Notes: generated by a model from the sequence alone, not told the origin. 34,286 nt of DNA from Rhizopus sp. PT2906 (GCA_025529335.1 JAMYHX010000466.1:1-34286); one strand, 5' to 3'; positions 1 through 10,791 are shown, counted from the stretch's first letter. Translations and numbers: made by a program.

Positions 1-1451
1 CGCTACATGACAAACAACATATTCTATCCGTTCCATCAGAACACTGACTTTTGGTATTTATGTGGATACAATGAACCCGACGCTGCATTGATATTGGGTA
101 ATACAAATATGAAAAAGCGTATGATTTGCAATATTGACAGATATATCTTACGCGCAGAAAAGAACAAATCTAAAAAAGGATATAAACAAACCATGTTTGT
201 CTTGCCAAAGAACGCACATGCAGAATTATGGGATGGGCCACGCACAGGCATTGAGGGTGCAAAGGAGATATTTGGAGCAGACGAAGCTTATGAGAATACC
301 AAATTCATACCTTATTTAAAAAAGGTCATTGGGACATACAAGCACGTCTTTATGGATAGTCCTGGAAATATGCCTACATTGATCTCGGATGAATCCACAA
401 AGAATCTAATCGAGACTGGTACGTTTTGGGGAAAGCTCTGGTTTAGTTTAAAAAAGGGTCATTTCCCTCGGATAAAACATAAAAAAAGCAAGATGCTAAC
501 ATCATTACCCAGGCCTCAAGATTCAAAGCATATTGCCATTAAGCAAAATAGTTCAAGAGCTGAGAATGATCAAGAGTCCAAGCGAGATAGAAGCAATGAA
601 ACAGTCTGGGTTGATCAGTTCAAAGGCATTTGTAGAGGCAATGAAGTGGACAAAACCAGGAATAACAGAAGCACAACTTTGGGCAAAGTTTGATTATGAG
701 GTCAGGATGCGAGGATCAACCATGCTGGCTTACGTCCCTGTGATCGCTGGTGGACCCAATGCTTTATCCTTGCACTATGTTCGAAACGATATGGAATTGA
801 AGTAAGATATGACCCTACTGTCATGACCATACATTGACCCTCAAACGATTAGAGATAATGATCTAGTACTGGTAGACTGTGGTGGTGAATACAACGGATA
901 TGCAAGTGACATCACCCGTACATGGCCTGTCAATGGCAAGTTTACTGAACCTCAAAAGGAGCTCTATCAGGCTGTCTTGAATGTCAATAAAGCCTGTATC
1001 AAATTATGCACTGAAGCAAATAGTATCTCTCTTCATGGTATTCACTCACAATCTGTCAAATTGATGAAAGAAGAACTTCAAAAAATAGGATTTAATGTGA
1101 CAGGATGGGTAAGGAACTCAATGAGAGAGAGAGAAAGACATTGTTCAAAGCTAACATTCAATACAGGATCTCGAACGAGTACTCTATCCTCATCATGTTG
1201 GACATTATCTTGGCTTAGACGTACATGATTTACATGATTTAGATAGATCGCGTAAATTGAAGCAGAATATGGTTATTACCATTGAACCAGGTATCTATGT
1301 TCCATATGACAACAAGTTCCCAAGTAAATACCATGGTATTGGTATACGTATTGAAGATAATGTTGTGATTGGAAAAGAAGAACCTTATGTGTTAAGTTCG
1401 AATACGCCCAAGGAAATAGTCGATATAGAATTTTGTTGTAATAACCATTAA
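1..1451 (+). CDS. ICP55: Xaa-Pro aminopeptidase, ICP55/XPNPEP3 type (5' partial)
   Basis: This is a metallo-aminopeptidase of family M24B. In yeast the ICP55 relative removes one residue from mitochondrial proteins after presequence cleavage. Exons 1-418, 513-801, 853-1108 and 1167-1451 join in phase; the introns carry GTACGT, GTAAGA and GTAAGG donors, and a CTAAC branch site is visible before the first and third acceptors. The N-terminal stretch FHQNTDFWYLCGYNEPDA is the AMP_N-domain signature of this subfamily. The dinuclear-metal ligands are all present: Asp in LVLVDCGG, Asp in SDITRTWP, His in HHVGHYLG, Glu in TIEPG and Glu in RIEDN. The gene enters from the left edge, so the true start and any mitochondrial presequence lie outside. 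It converges on DUS3 with 167 nt between stop codons. A general cytosolic aminopeptidase P is less likely, because the N-terminal signature fits the mitochondrial type. Confidence 0.88.
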
Positions 1452-1618
1452 TACTATCTGTGTGTATACTATGTAAATTACTACCATCATTTGCGAATAA
1501 ATTGAAAAGAAAGACCATAATATGCACATATATATTTATTTCTATTATTCCCATTTTAACCCTTTTTATTATATATAAAAACAGGTTAGATTGTTGTTAT
1601 TATAACATGTATATATTT

Positions 1619-3974
1619 TTATACCTGAATAGACTCAAATGAATTTGCTTTATGCTTTGGTACAAATTTAAAATCTTCTGGTGCAGGACCAAGGAAGAGT
1701 TCACTAAGCTTAACCCAATCAGACGCGAGAGGGCTGGTCATGAGTGTTTCCAGATCGTTACGTCCTTGGAATGGAGGTGGTCTTTCATTCATACGTTGAG
1801 GAGGTCTTTCAAGGATGCCAACTGGAATATATCTGTACAAAAATGACTGCCATTCACAAAAGAATCGTCGAGTGATGTTGACGCCTTGACTATCTGATCC
1901 CCAATGTTCTAAACCGTAGTCACAGAAACGCTTGAGCATATCAAATCTCTCATTAGCAGAGATATCATAGTGTCTCTGGTTTTTAATTTCATCAAAAATC
2001 CATGGCTTGATGAGCGCACCTCTACCGATCATGACGCCATCCACACCACTGATTTCCTTGCAGCGATTGTAGTCTTCAAAGCTCATTATATCTCCGTTAC
2101 CGTATAATGGCATGCTATTTGTCAACTGTTTCATCGTTCCAATGTATTCCCAATCTGCCTTTTTGGTGTATCTTTGTGCACGAGAACGTCCATGAAGCTA
2201 TCACACAACAATAAGTTATTTGTTATATATACATATATTTTTAAAAGAGAGAGCTTACAGATCCTAAAGCAATTCCCTATAATATACAAGATGAGACGTC
2301 GTGAAGCAGTGAAATAGTCATATTTTTCTTACCAATTCTTCAAGCTTGGGTACAACTCTATCAGCAATTGGATAATTGTCTTTGATACCCATTCTGAACT
2401 TTGCCGTGATCGGGATATCAGTCACTGTCTGCATACCTCTTAATATCTTAAACATACGACCTCTAGCATCTAGCAATGCTGAACCAGCGCCCTGTTATGT
2501 GAATTAGTAACAGATCCCAGATCAAATAGTCTCCTCCTTACTTGCTTAAACACTAAATCAATAGGACATCCCATGTTCAGATCAATGAAATCAACATCCA
2601 CTTCGTTATTCAAAACTTCACAAGCCTTTGTCACTTGTTCAACCTTTGATCCACAGATTTGAATACCAAAGATGTCTTCAGATTTATGACGCTTTGTTAA
2701 CGCCCATTCGGATTGCTGACCTTGTAATAAATTAAATGCGAGAGCCATTTCACCACAGGTGATATCGACTCCATATTCTTTACAAATTCTTCGGAACGGT
2801 AAATTACCGACTGTTGTGAGTGGTGCAAGGTAAGTTTTGTTTCTGAAATCTATAATCTAAATCACCTATATGAGATATCATCCATATGTCAAAAAGGGGA
2901 AATATACCTTTTTGTATTTAAGATCGATAGGTCCTATAGGCTTATCTTCTTGACTTGTAGATGCATCAACTGCTGCTGGTTCAATACTGACATTTGTAAA
3001 CTCGCTAGAGGCATCAAAAAATTCGTCATCCTCGCTGTCAGTAGATTCATCAGACTTTTGCTTTTTGGTTTCCTTTTGCTCTTCGGAAGATGATTGAAGT
3101 TTTCGTTTTAATGCATTGGCGTCCTTCATTGCCTGTTCCTCTGCAATCTCTACTTTTACTGTAGCCATATATGCTTCTGTTCTTGGAAACTTGTACTATA
3201 TCAAACGGTCAATCTCGTGTCATCCTTTCTTTTTCTTTCTTACTTTTGAACGATTCAATGCGACTTGCGTTTCGTGTGAAATACCATTGATCGTATACAC
3301 ATTGTTCTCTGCCATCTTTTTCTCATCTACAATCAGTTTTTTGTTTTCATCCAAGTGTGCGCTCAAGAAGCGACATTTATAGCCATATGGACATCTATTA
3401 AAGGTAATCTTAAGTCCCTGATTACATATATATATATTATTGTTATCTCTCTTACTTTCCAAATAAATCAAAATTGACACATCGATTACCGATATCAGCA
3501 GGTTTGGCGGCTAAATAAGCTTCAAGGTCATGAGAGAATCGACACCTGGAAGAAAGAATATAAGTAATCATATTCATAAAAGTAGTAACGTCCTTTACTT
3601 TTCACCAATCTTGCACTCTTCATCAACAGCCACGTATTTACAAAGTCTGACACTATCTTCAATACGCTTTTTCCCTCTTTGTCCTTTATTAGCACCACGA
3701 GCATTCTGTTTTGCATAAATACATTTGTGTAATACATTTAATATCACTCATATTTTCTATTCTTGCTTCTTTTCTTTTTACCTTTTGCTTCTTGGGTTCG
3801 ATCGTAGAGGCACCTTCTGCTTCGTCATCATTGACGGCTGTTTCAGCATCGCTAAACCAACGTTCCTTACGGTACCTGTATAAGGTATCAATTATGTATT
3901 CTTTTTCTCTCTCTCTTTATGTTTTCTTATTACTCTGGCTTAATAAGTGCTTCTCCTGGCTTTGGTTCACTCAT
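1619..3974 (-). CDS. DUS3: tRNA-dihydrouridine(47) synthase, DUS3
   Basis: This FMN- and NAD(P)H-dependent enzyme reduces U47 in the variable loop of tRNA. Ten exons on the minus strand join in phase: 3974-3934, 3875-3782, 3705-3599, 3545-3456, 3394-3244, 3195-2908, 2856-2542, 2491-2333, 2276-2259 and 2197-1619, giving 613 residues. Two CCCH zinc fingers, typical of DUS3 rather than other DUS families, lie at C67-C76-C82-H86 and C103-C112-C118-H124. An acidic, low-complexity linker (about 170-250) leads into the TIM-barrel with LAPLTTVGNLPFRR, the catalytic cysteine C354 in LNMGCP, LHGRSRAQRYT and GNGDI. The start codon gives MSEPKPGEALIKPEY. The acceptor of the exon at 3195 could instead lie 6 nt downstream, costing two residues. 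The ninth exon is only 18 nt. Confidence 0.93.
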
Positions 3975-4215
3975 GATCAAGTTGCTGGATAAGATGAAGA
4001 TTTGAGAAAAGGAGATGCAGTCACTCTTGTCAACCTTATGAGAAAGTACTCAACCAATAGAAATTTAGAAAGCAAACAAAAGCCACAGTGTCCTTGAGCT
4101 TGTAGTGCATAACGTATATAGTTCAATAAGAAAAACAAATATGTTTATTACGTTGAGGGTATATGATTATAGGACTAAGTGGACTTAAGACATTTAAGCA
4201 AGATCATTCTATATG

Positions 4216-6051
4216 TTAATGTGGCACTCCATAATCCCAAATCCTGACATCTCCATCATCTGAAGTCGAGATGATCTTGGTATCGCTTAGAGCCACAGCA
4301 GTGACAGGCCCAATATGACCTTCGAGTGCGTGCATACATCGACCATTATTTAAATCCCAAACACGAATCGTACTATCATGAGACCCACTGACGATCCTGA
4401 GTGTATCGTATGCCAAACTCCAGACACTTTCGACGTGACCAAAGAGGGTGCGAATGCAGTTTCCTGTCGCCAAGTCCCATACTTTGATCGTGTTATCAAG
4501 TGACCCTGAGATAATGATGGGATTATCTGTCGTTGTCTGGGCCGACCTCTTTTGCTCTATGCTCCTCCTTCGATTCTCAGTCACTGCACATCCTGGTTGT
4601 TGCGGGATTCCACGTGAGAGTGGTATATCGTTCTGTGGTTCTTGCTCCACAAAGTTATGAGAGAAGCACTTGGGACTGGGCAATGCAATCTGCACCTGTC
4701 CGACATGACCGTTCAAGACACGAATACATTGTCGCGTCTGAAGATCCCAAATGCGTACTGTTGCATCGTCGCCTGCTGAGACAAGGAGCTGATCATCCTG
4801 ACAGAATCGCACACAGTTGACCCACTCGGTGTGCCCGGTCAGGGTACAGCACTCGCCAGCCAAAAAGTTCCACACCCGAATCGTGTGGTCTGTCGATCCG
4901 CTTGCCAGTAACCTTGAATTGAAATGCAAACTCAAAACACCGCCAGTGTGACCCTCGAGCGTACGAATACATTGACCCGTCTGCCAGTTCCAAATCTTGA
5001 GTGTGTGGTCCATGGAGGCCGTGATCAGCTTGGCCTCATCAAACTGGAGCGCACGCACGCATCGTGTGTGTCCGGTGAGGGTTCGTAAGAGTTCACATGT
5101 TTCTAGATTCCAGATACGAACCGTCTTGTCGTAGGATCCCGTCATGGCGATATTACTGCTATCGCAAAACTGAACACACATCACTCCATCCGTATGGCCA
5201 CTCAAGACTCTCGACTGATATTTGTTGTTGCGCCAGTTGCGCTCGATCCGTAGTCGCTCCGAATACACTTCTTTCCAGGGTCTTCGTCGCACGATGGGGG
5301 TTGTAATATGTGATGGACTTGTTTCTTTGGATGATACGTCTACCTTGACCTTCTTGTTTGTATCTTCCTCTATCGTTCTTGATCCACAGGCCACACGTAA
5401 TGGCTCTTCGCTTGGCTCTAATCGTTTCATTGGTACCGTCTTCTTTTTCTTGTTTAACAATGGTAAACCCCAACCACACTTGGCACATTTCTTATCAATG
5501 TGCTGTTCACACATTCGGTGCCACACCGCTTCGTCGTCCGCCAGCTCCTTCCATGCCTGGGAGACTTGAGCGGCAGTACAGAGTGATTTTGCATCCAGAT
5601 ATGAAAAGATCTTGAGTGATATCTCATGAGGTAAGATGGCTAAAAAATCAATTCGAACCAGCGGCTTGATTGCATTGTATAGAAATGAAAGTTGGGGCAT
5701 ACAGCAAGTCGAAAGAAGACCTCGAAGGATCAAGATGCGCTGATCTGGAGGTGCAGCAGAGAATATAGACCAAATGTGTGTAATGGCTGCTTTATCTTCT
5801 GTTGGAAGTGCCTCTAGTTGCTAACACAATAAAAAATTAATGAATCAGGAGCATAAAAGGCCTGTTTACACTACTTTTTGTGTCTGTTCAAAATCGAAAT
5901 TGTCAGGCTGTCGTCGTTTAATGAGATCAGGTCTGTGTCTGTAGCATAACTTTTTGCTATTTGCTAGCTGTTCAGGAACATGTCTCGACAGAAACTCTTT
6001 GACTGGAGCATTTTCTTTTTCCTTTTGTTTATCGTCAGTTGTATTGTTCAT
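4216..6051 (-). CDS. MET30: F-box/WD40 ubiquitin-ligase adaptor, MET30/sconB type
   Basis: This is the substrate receptor of an SCF ubiquitin ligase that, in yeast and Neurospora/Aspergillus (Met30, SCON2/sconB), controls sulfur-amino-acid gene expression through bZIP activators. Two exons (6051-5875, 5820-4216) with a 54-nt intron encode 593 residues. The N-terminal motif CYRHRPDLIKRRQ and the linker RPWKEVYSERLRIERNW are family hallmarks. The F-box spans about residues 117-166 (LPHEISLKIFSYL...VWHRMCEQHI) and is followed by a CxxC pair. Seven WD40 repeats fill residues 264-593, each ending in IW or VW. The fifth carries an insertion of about 50 residues between GHVGQVQ and IISGSLDNT, as in sconB proteins. 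DUS3 lies 241 nt downstream on the same strand. The identity is strong; sulfur control is inferred from the family. Confidence 0.93.
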
Positions 6052-6459
6052 TTGATAATAAGAAAAATAGAGTGAGAAAAAAATAGACTTTAGAATATTT
6101 TGAAATTTAAACGCAGCATAGCAGTTGCTTCATAGTTGGAGTCACACTGTTACACCCTACATAAAGAAGAGTGAGCATTATATTAAACTCTATTGTTGAT
6201 TCCTATAAGAAACAATAGTTGGACCAATAATATTTTCTATTGATTCATCTTTGTAGGTACAGGACATCACTGTGTTTAATACCACAGTCGTTACAAGCAC
6301 AGTTTTGATCATAGTTGCAATGCTATATTTAGTAAACTTTTGTTGATTCAGAAAGTATTAGACTCTGAATATAGTATCTTTGACAAGAACCTATGTTACC
6401 CTCTTTATTGTTAAACAAATCGGGATATAAACATACTTTATCTCTAGCTACTTGAATAC
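6052..6459. other. Upstream region of MET30 with possible transposon debris
   Basis: AT-rich, with no intact gene. The first 100 nt presumably contain the MET30 promoter. On the minus strand, 6319 down to about 6245 encodes CNYDQNCACNDCGIKHSDV, a four-cysteine zinc-ribbon-like stretch preceded by in-frame stops, so it is at best a remnant. Nothing else is recognisable. Confidence 0.4.
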
Positions 6460-6757
6460 ATGGCAGAATGGTGCGTTGATAACGCACATAAAAGCTGTAA
6501 ATCTCTTATTGACTCTGATCGTGACGCTTACTATTTCACCATCGCTATTAAAAGCAAAACCACTATGAAAGGTGTCCCTGTGTGTTTCCATGTTACTGAT
6601 AAAGAAGCTATCACCACTCTTATTGAGTAGTTTACGTGGATCAAGAGAATTCCAATTTGAAAGTGAAACGAGTAATGATAGATTGTAGCCAAACCGAGAT
6701 ATCAACCATTTCTCTACAGATATTTCTTTATATCATTGGTGTTTCAAACGGGCTTAA
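6460..6757 (+). pseudogene. MULE-type transposase remnant
   Basis: This is a broken fragment of a Mutator-like (MULE) DDE transposase. The first open stretch (6460-6630) contains AYYFTIAIKSKTTMKGVPVC followed by FHVTDKEAITTLIE and then a stop. A second piece in another frame around 6662-6700 has VKRVMIDCSQTEI, which resembles the catalytic-Asp segment of MULE transposases. A third frame near 6731-6754 gives YHWCFKRA, like the conserved CHWH-K/R-AW block, and then a stop. The order of the three blocks matches the family. Each sits in a different frame, so at least two frameshifts and two stops have accumulated. Neither end of the element could be defined. Assignment rests on motif order only. 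Confidence 0.6.
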
Positions 6758-7056
6758 GAAACAATCGCCTTTGTTGATTCAGCTTTTCTGGATAAGAATA
6801 CCCATAGATGGATTTGTGAGAAGCCCAGACAATGATGCAGCAGTTAATATTATGAAAGCTGGATTGTATACAAGCGATGATTTTCAAGGACGATGAAGAA
6901 AGAAAATACAATAGATGTCTTAAATTATTCGATAGTTCGACACAGCATGTAAAGTTGATGTTGGACTTTCTCCCTATGTGATGAGAGAGCCTCGGATACT
7001 CTTTTTTGGTTTTCTTTATTTTATGCACTTGCTCCCTTTATTTGAAATAAGCTTTA

Positions 7057-7153
7057 TTAACTAATTAAATTCATCCATAAAAAAATACTCTTCTTGGTTT
7101 TCTTAGGGGACACCAAGAAGAGTATTACATATGCATATTATTTAATTAGTTAA
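7057..7153. repeat. Nested inverted-repeat (MITE-like) element
   Basis: There are two nested perfect inverted repeats. The outer arms are TTAACTAATTAAAT (7057-7070) and its complement at 7140-7153. The inner arms are AATACTCTTCTTGGT (7084-7098) and its complement at 7112-7126, with a 13-nt loop. A near-identical copy of the inner left arm and its extension occurs in direct orientation at 6996-7016. The palindromes are directly visible; calling it a MITE or the end of the neighbouring MULE is inference. Confidence 0.6.
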
Positions 7154-7538
7154 AAATCAAATCCGCATTTCAGCTTATAAACCCCCATATACACATATAA
7201 GAGGTGCACAACTCTTACTTTCCCTTTTTTTTTGACGTTTCGCACTGTTTTTATTATTAGAATAGCTTTCTTTCTTATCAAATTTCTCTCTGTCTGATAT
7301 TGGTGATACACTTAATAGACAAAGTTTTCTATTACTAAAGCATTGTTTACAAAAAACTCACATTTATTATTTATATTTAAAAACCCATAGTAACAATATG
7401 AGCGAGAGTATATTACTCAAAGATGGTAAGCTATGTCAATAGGAAAAGTAAAATTTTAGTACGCAATACTTACAGAATTACCCCTGCTCCTTTCCTCGTT
7501 TTTCAACGTGTTTAGAGGTTAGCTCGTCGTTATTAAAT

Positions 7539-7769
7539 TTAGTTGATGACAGAAAAGAAGTGGGCTGGCCTGCTGTACTTAAAGATATGAAAGAGTTCGT
7601 TGTAAATCACTACGATAGAAAGAGTTTGATTCGTGAGCGTGGAGATCGGAAGCGACGATTTAAAGCTGTGGCCACGAATATGGGATTCAAAATTGTCAGA
7701 TTCAATGAAGATGCGTGGCAAGCTATCCACGAAGCATTGATAATCCTACAAATCTTCCACAAAATCTAG
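7539..7769 (+). pseudogene. Unassigned coding fragment in the repeat island
   Basis: An open stretch of about 76 codons reads LVDDRKEVGWPAVLKDMKEF, then a basic segment (RKSLIRERGDRKRRFKAVA) and NEDAWQAIHEALI before a stop. It looks protein-like: charged, amphipathic and not low in complexity. It has no convincing start codon, being open upstream to a stop near 7502, and I do not recognise the family. Its position between MULE and Tc1 debris suggests a piece of another mobile element or a truncated host gene. Confidence 0.3.
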
Positions 7770-7962
7770 TAATTGTCGTGTTTACATAGATCACGTATCT
7801 CGTAGAGATGTATTCAAAATGTTTCACCTCGCCTTTTATGCGATTTTCTTGACAACTGCATAATACAATCACACATAATTCAGTTTTGTACTTAGTAAAA
7901 TTGAAGTCAAAATTGTGTTGTTTTATAAATTTGTTTATTTCTCAATATTTTATTAATTATCC
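7770..7962. other. AT-rich spacer before the Tc1 remnant
   Basis: No gene is seen. This would hold the left terminal inverted repeat of the Tc1/mariner element, but by eye no match to the sequence after 9025 is found. Confidence 0.3.
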
Positions 7963-9025
7963 GTGTCTGCTGAAAACGTATCAATTAAAGAATGCGGCCC
8001 TTATCAACCTCGCGAAGAAAGATGGGGTATTTATTACCTTCGAAAAGCAGGACAATCGTATGACGATATTGCAAACATAGTCGAAATGCCGAAGTCGACA
8101 GTACAAAGCACTGTGGATAGAATAAAGAAGACTGGATCGCCTCTGCCCAACCAAGCCAAAATGCAGAACTCATAAAATTAATGAGAGATCCCAGAGACTG
8201 CTTATGAGGACCATAGGGGATGACCCATTTGCAACATACGACCGTCTGAGATAAGAACTGCATAACGTAGATGTAGAGGTCTGTAGAAAGACTGTTATCA
8301 GCAGTTTGAAGAGGATGGAGTATGGTTCTTACTTTTCTGCTCATAAACCAGCATTGACAGAAGAGCACATGAAGAAAAGGCTTCATCGCTCCAAATGACG
8401 CTAGACCACTGTTCGACCGTCCAATTGGCATGTTCATGGGCCCAGCGAATCTCGGTTCATCATTACCAGTAACGATGGTGGTGCCAGGATCATCCGAAAA
8501 GCTGGTGAGCGATATGAGGCTAAATATGCTGTGCCGACAAAGAAGTATGAAGGCGGTGGGTTGATGATTTGGAGCTGCTTTCATGCCAACGGTTTTGGTC
8601 CATTGGTCTTGGTTGACGGTACAGTTGATCAGACAAATATATAAACATTTTAGCTCAAATCTCCCATCCTTGGTTCGCGCAACTCTGCCAGCAAGAGGAC
8701 AGAGACTTCATATTCCAAGAGGATGGAGCTAACTACCTTACTGGTGGCTATACACGATGGTGGAAGAAAACCCACCAGATCAGGGGCTTTAAGTACTGGC
8801 CTGCACAAAGTCCTGGTTTGAATCTGATAGAGAATGTTTGGGACTCTTTTGGATAAACTTATCAAGGAAAGAAGAAGTGAGATAAGAAATATTGAAGAGC
8901 TGAGCATTGTACTGGGAAAAGAGTAGAAGAAAATAAGCCCTGGGTTAACGGCATGTTTGGTCGGAAGCATGAAGGCTCGATGTGAAGAAGTAATTGAGGC
9001 AAAAGGAAGGTGGACGAAGTATTGA
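7963..9025 (+). pseudogene. Decayed Tc1/mariner transposase
   Basis: The remains of a Tc1-type cut-and-paste transposase can be followed through several frames. The N-terminal helix-turn-helix part (7963-8172) includes YYLRKAGQSYDDIANIVEMP and STVQSTVDRIKKTGSPLP. The second DNA-binding part (about 8190-8390) has TIGDDPFATYDRLR, a stop, then KTVISSLKRMEYGSYFSAHKP. The DDE core begins at about 8410 with ESRFIITSNDGGARIIRKAG and GGGLMIWSCFHANGFGPLVL. It continues at 8645-8856 with FIFQEDGANYLTGG and SPGLNLIENVWDSFG. The tail runs to KGRWTKY at about 9020. The first catalytic Asp of the usual SDESRF motif is missing (it reads PSESRF), while the second Asp and the Glu of IENVW remain. Several stops and frame changes make it inactive. 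Confidence 0.8.
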
Positions 9026-9072
9026 TTTTTTAAATAATCATGTCAAAGCTTATTCTTTATAAACATGGAATC

Positions 9073-9895
9073 TCAAAATATTGAATATGGAGAGCACTGG
9101 CTTTTCAAACATTTGACGTATAATTTGTGTAAGGTTAATTTAGCTCTTCTCAAAATCCATTTCGTTATCAGATGGTTTTTCTTTTTCGCAAGGGTTTCAT
9201 CCGAATTTCGATGCTCTGTAAGCTTTTCCAGTTTTTTTATGCTTAAAGCGTATTGCTCTTTGACATGGCGATAAAACTGGGTTTTGCTAATAGAAAAAGC
9301 TGGATGCTCTTCTATCAGTTTTTCTCTCATATGCTCTAAAGTCATTGGCACAAAACTGTCAGCAGGCTTCACAGTGAATAGCATATGCTCTTCCGTTAGT
9401 ACTTTGGATTTTACTCGACCTCTTTTCTTTTTCTCAGGAACTTTATGAGTTTCGTTCCACATCTTTTGATAGCGATACGCAGTTGAAAGAGTAATGCCTG
9501 TTTTTGCTGCAGCATTCTTAACCTGAGCTTGGTCAAAAATTAAGCCGATAAAATCGACAGTTTGAGAAGTAGTATATGTTCTGCAGGGCATAACAGGCTT
9601 TTTGCTATTCGTTTTTAAAGTATTCGATGTGAGCAGCAAATTTCTTCAGCTTAACCTTCTCATCGCTCTCTTTTACGAACTGCTCACTATTGTTATCTTC
9701 TTCTTTGCTCTGTTATTTACCCCCTTTGTCTATTTCAAGGTTTCCTTCAAATTCCTCGTCAATGTCCATTGCTGCTTCATCTTGTTTAAATGTTAGACGC
9801 ATCATTGACATCAAACTGGTATAGATCACGGATGTTAGTTCCTCGGAGATGCTTGAATCTTCCGAAGAGAGATCCTCCATGTAAACATTTGTCAT
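9073..9895 (-). pseudogene. Tc1/IS630-like transposase, N-terminal part only, broken
   Basis: Reading down from 9895, a first segment (MTNVYMEDLSSEDSSISEEL...) ends at a TAA at 9715-9713. The same frame stays open afterwards with FVKESDEKVKLKKFAAHIEY. The main block, in a different frame (to 9073), has QVKNAAAKTGITLSTAYRYQ, a helix-turn-helix, then KKKRGRVKSKVLTEEH and FSISKTQFYRHVKEQYALSI. This layout matches the paired DNA-binding domains of Tc1/IS630-type transposases. The DDE catalytic domain, which should lie at lower coordinates, is absent. The oppositely oriented Tc1 remnant ends only about 50 nt away. A stop and a frameshift within the retained part support a pseudogene, although an unrecognised intron near 9600-9720 cannot be excluded. 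Confidence 0.6.
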
Positions 9896-10085
9896 AATTG
9901 TTGCTGACCAGTTTGAAAAAGTTGGTTCTCAATTACAATTATCCAAAATAGCTATGCTATTTTCTCATTTTTAGAAGTTGAAAGTGTAAAGATTGTATTG
10001 GCGAAAATTATTTTAAACAGCGTTATTAAGGACAACTTTCAAGCTTGTTCTTCTTTTTACTTCTTTTTTTACGTGTCAGAGTAAG

Positions 10086-10791
10086 ATGTTCTTTCGTTCA
10101 TTAGTCTCTAGTGTATTTCTGGGCTTACTGCTCACCCTTGCCACTCTCCCATCTGGTTCCGAAGCAACAGCTTTGACATATAGTGTTGCTGCCAATGAAA
10201 AGGCTTGCTTTTATGTAATGACAGATAAACCAGGAAAGAAGATCGGATTCTATTTTGCTGTATGTAATCTTTGCTTTTATTTTTAAACACTTAATAATAT
10301 AGCCATAGGTGCAACAAGGTGGTTCATTTGATATTGATTATGAAGTTGTAGGACCTAGAAACGATGTTATTTTAGAAGGACAACAAGAGAAACAAGCAGA
10401 TTATGTCTTTACAGCCAATGACGTTGGCGAATATGCTTTTTGTTTTGCCAATGAAATGTCAACCTTTGCTGAAAAGCTTGTTGATTTCGAAATACTCGTA
10501 GAACATGAAGTACGACCTGAATTCCAAAAGGATGCATCTGGAAAGGAACAACCTCAAACTCTCACTGAAATGGAAGAAACTATCTTTAGACTGTCAGGCG
10601 ATTTGACAAATATTGCTCGTACACAGAGATATTTCCGTACAAGAGAAAATCGTAATGCGGCCACTGTTGCTTCTACAGAAAGTCGAATGTTTTGGTTCTC
10701 TCTATTGGAAAGTCTTGCTATTATCTCAATGGCTGTATTACAAACACTTGTTATCAAGAGTTTCTTTAATGTAAAGAAAGGTGGTGTTTAA
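10086..10791 (+). CDS. p24 (emp24/gp25L/TMED) family cargo receptor
   Basis: This is a type I membrane protein that cycles between ER and Golgi in COPII/COPI vesicles. Exons 10086-10259 and 10309-10791, separated by a 49-nt intron in phase 0, encode 218 residues, the usual size. It has a signal peptide (about 1-28). A GOLD domain follows (about 30-120) with two cysteines (ACFYV and YAFCFAN) positioned for the conserved disulfide. A coiled-coil neck spans about 130-180, ending in the family pattern RTQRYFRTRENRN. One transmembrane helix (about 184-207) leads to the short tail SFFNVKKGGV. The tail has the FF motif for COPII and a KK pair, though not a perfect C-terminal KKxx. I did not assign it to a particular yeast Erp/Emp subfamily. 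Confidence 0.92.

Noticed and set aside
419..1166. Frame changes in the aminopeptidase suggesting a pseudogene
   Set aside because: Each frame change coincides with a good donor/acceptor pair and the joins restore family sequence in phase, so they are introns.
3395..3455. Coding of NQGLKITFNR as part of DUS3 exon 5
   Set aside because: The CAG acceptor before it breaks phase with the previous exon. The AATAG acceptor at 3396-3395 restores phase and gives GKCPYGYKC of the zinc finger.
7398..7522. Small two-exon gene starting MSESILLKD
   Set aside because: A possible ATG, donor and acceptor exist, but the result is only about 25 codons with no family resemblance.
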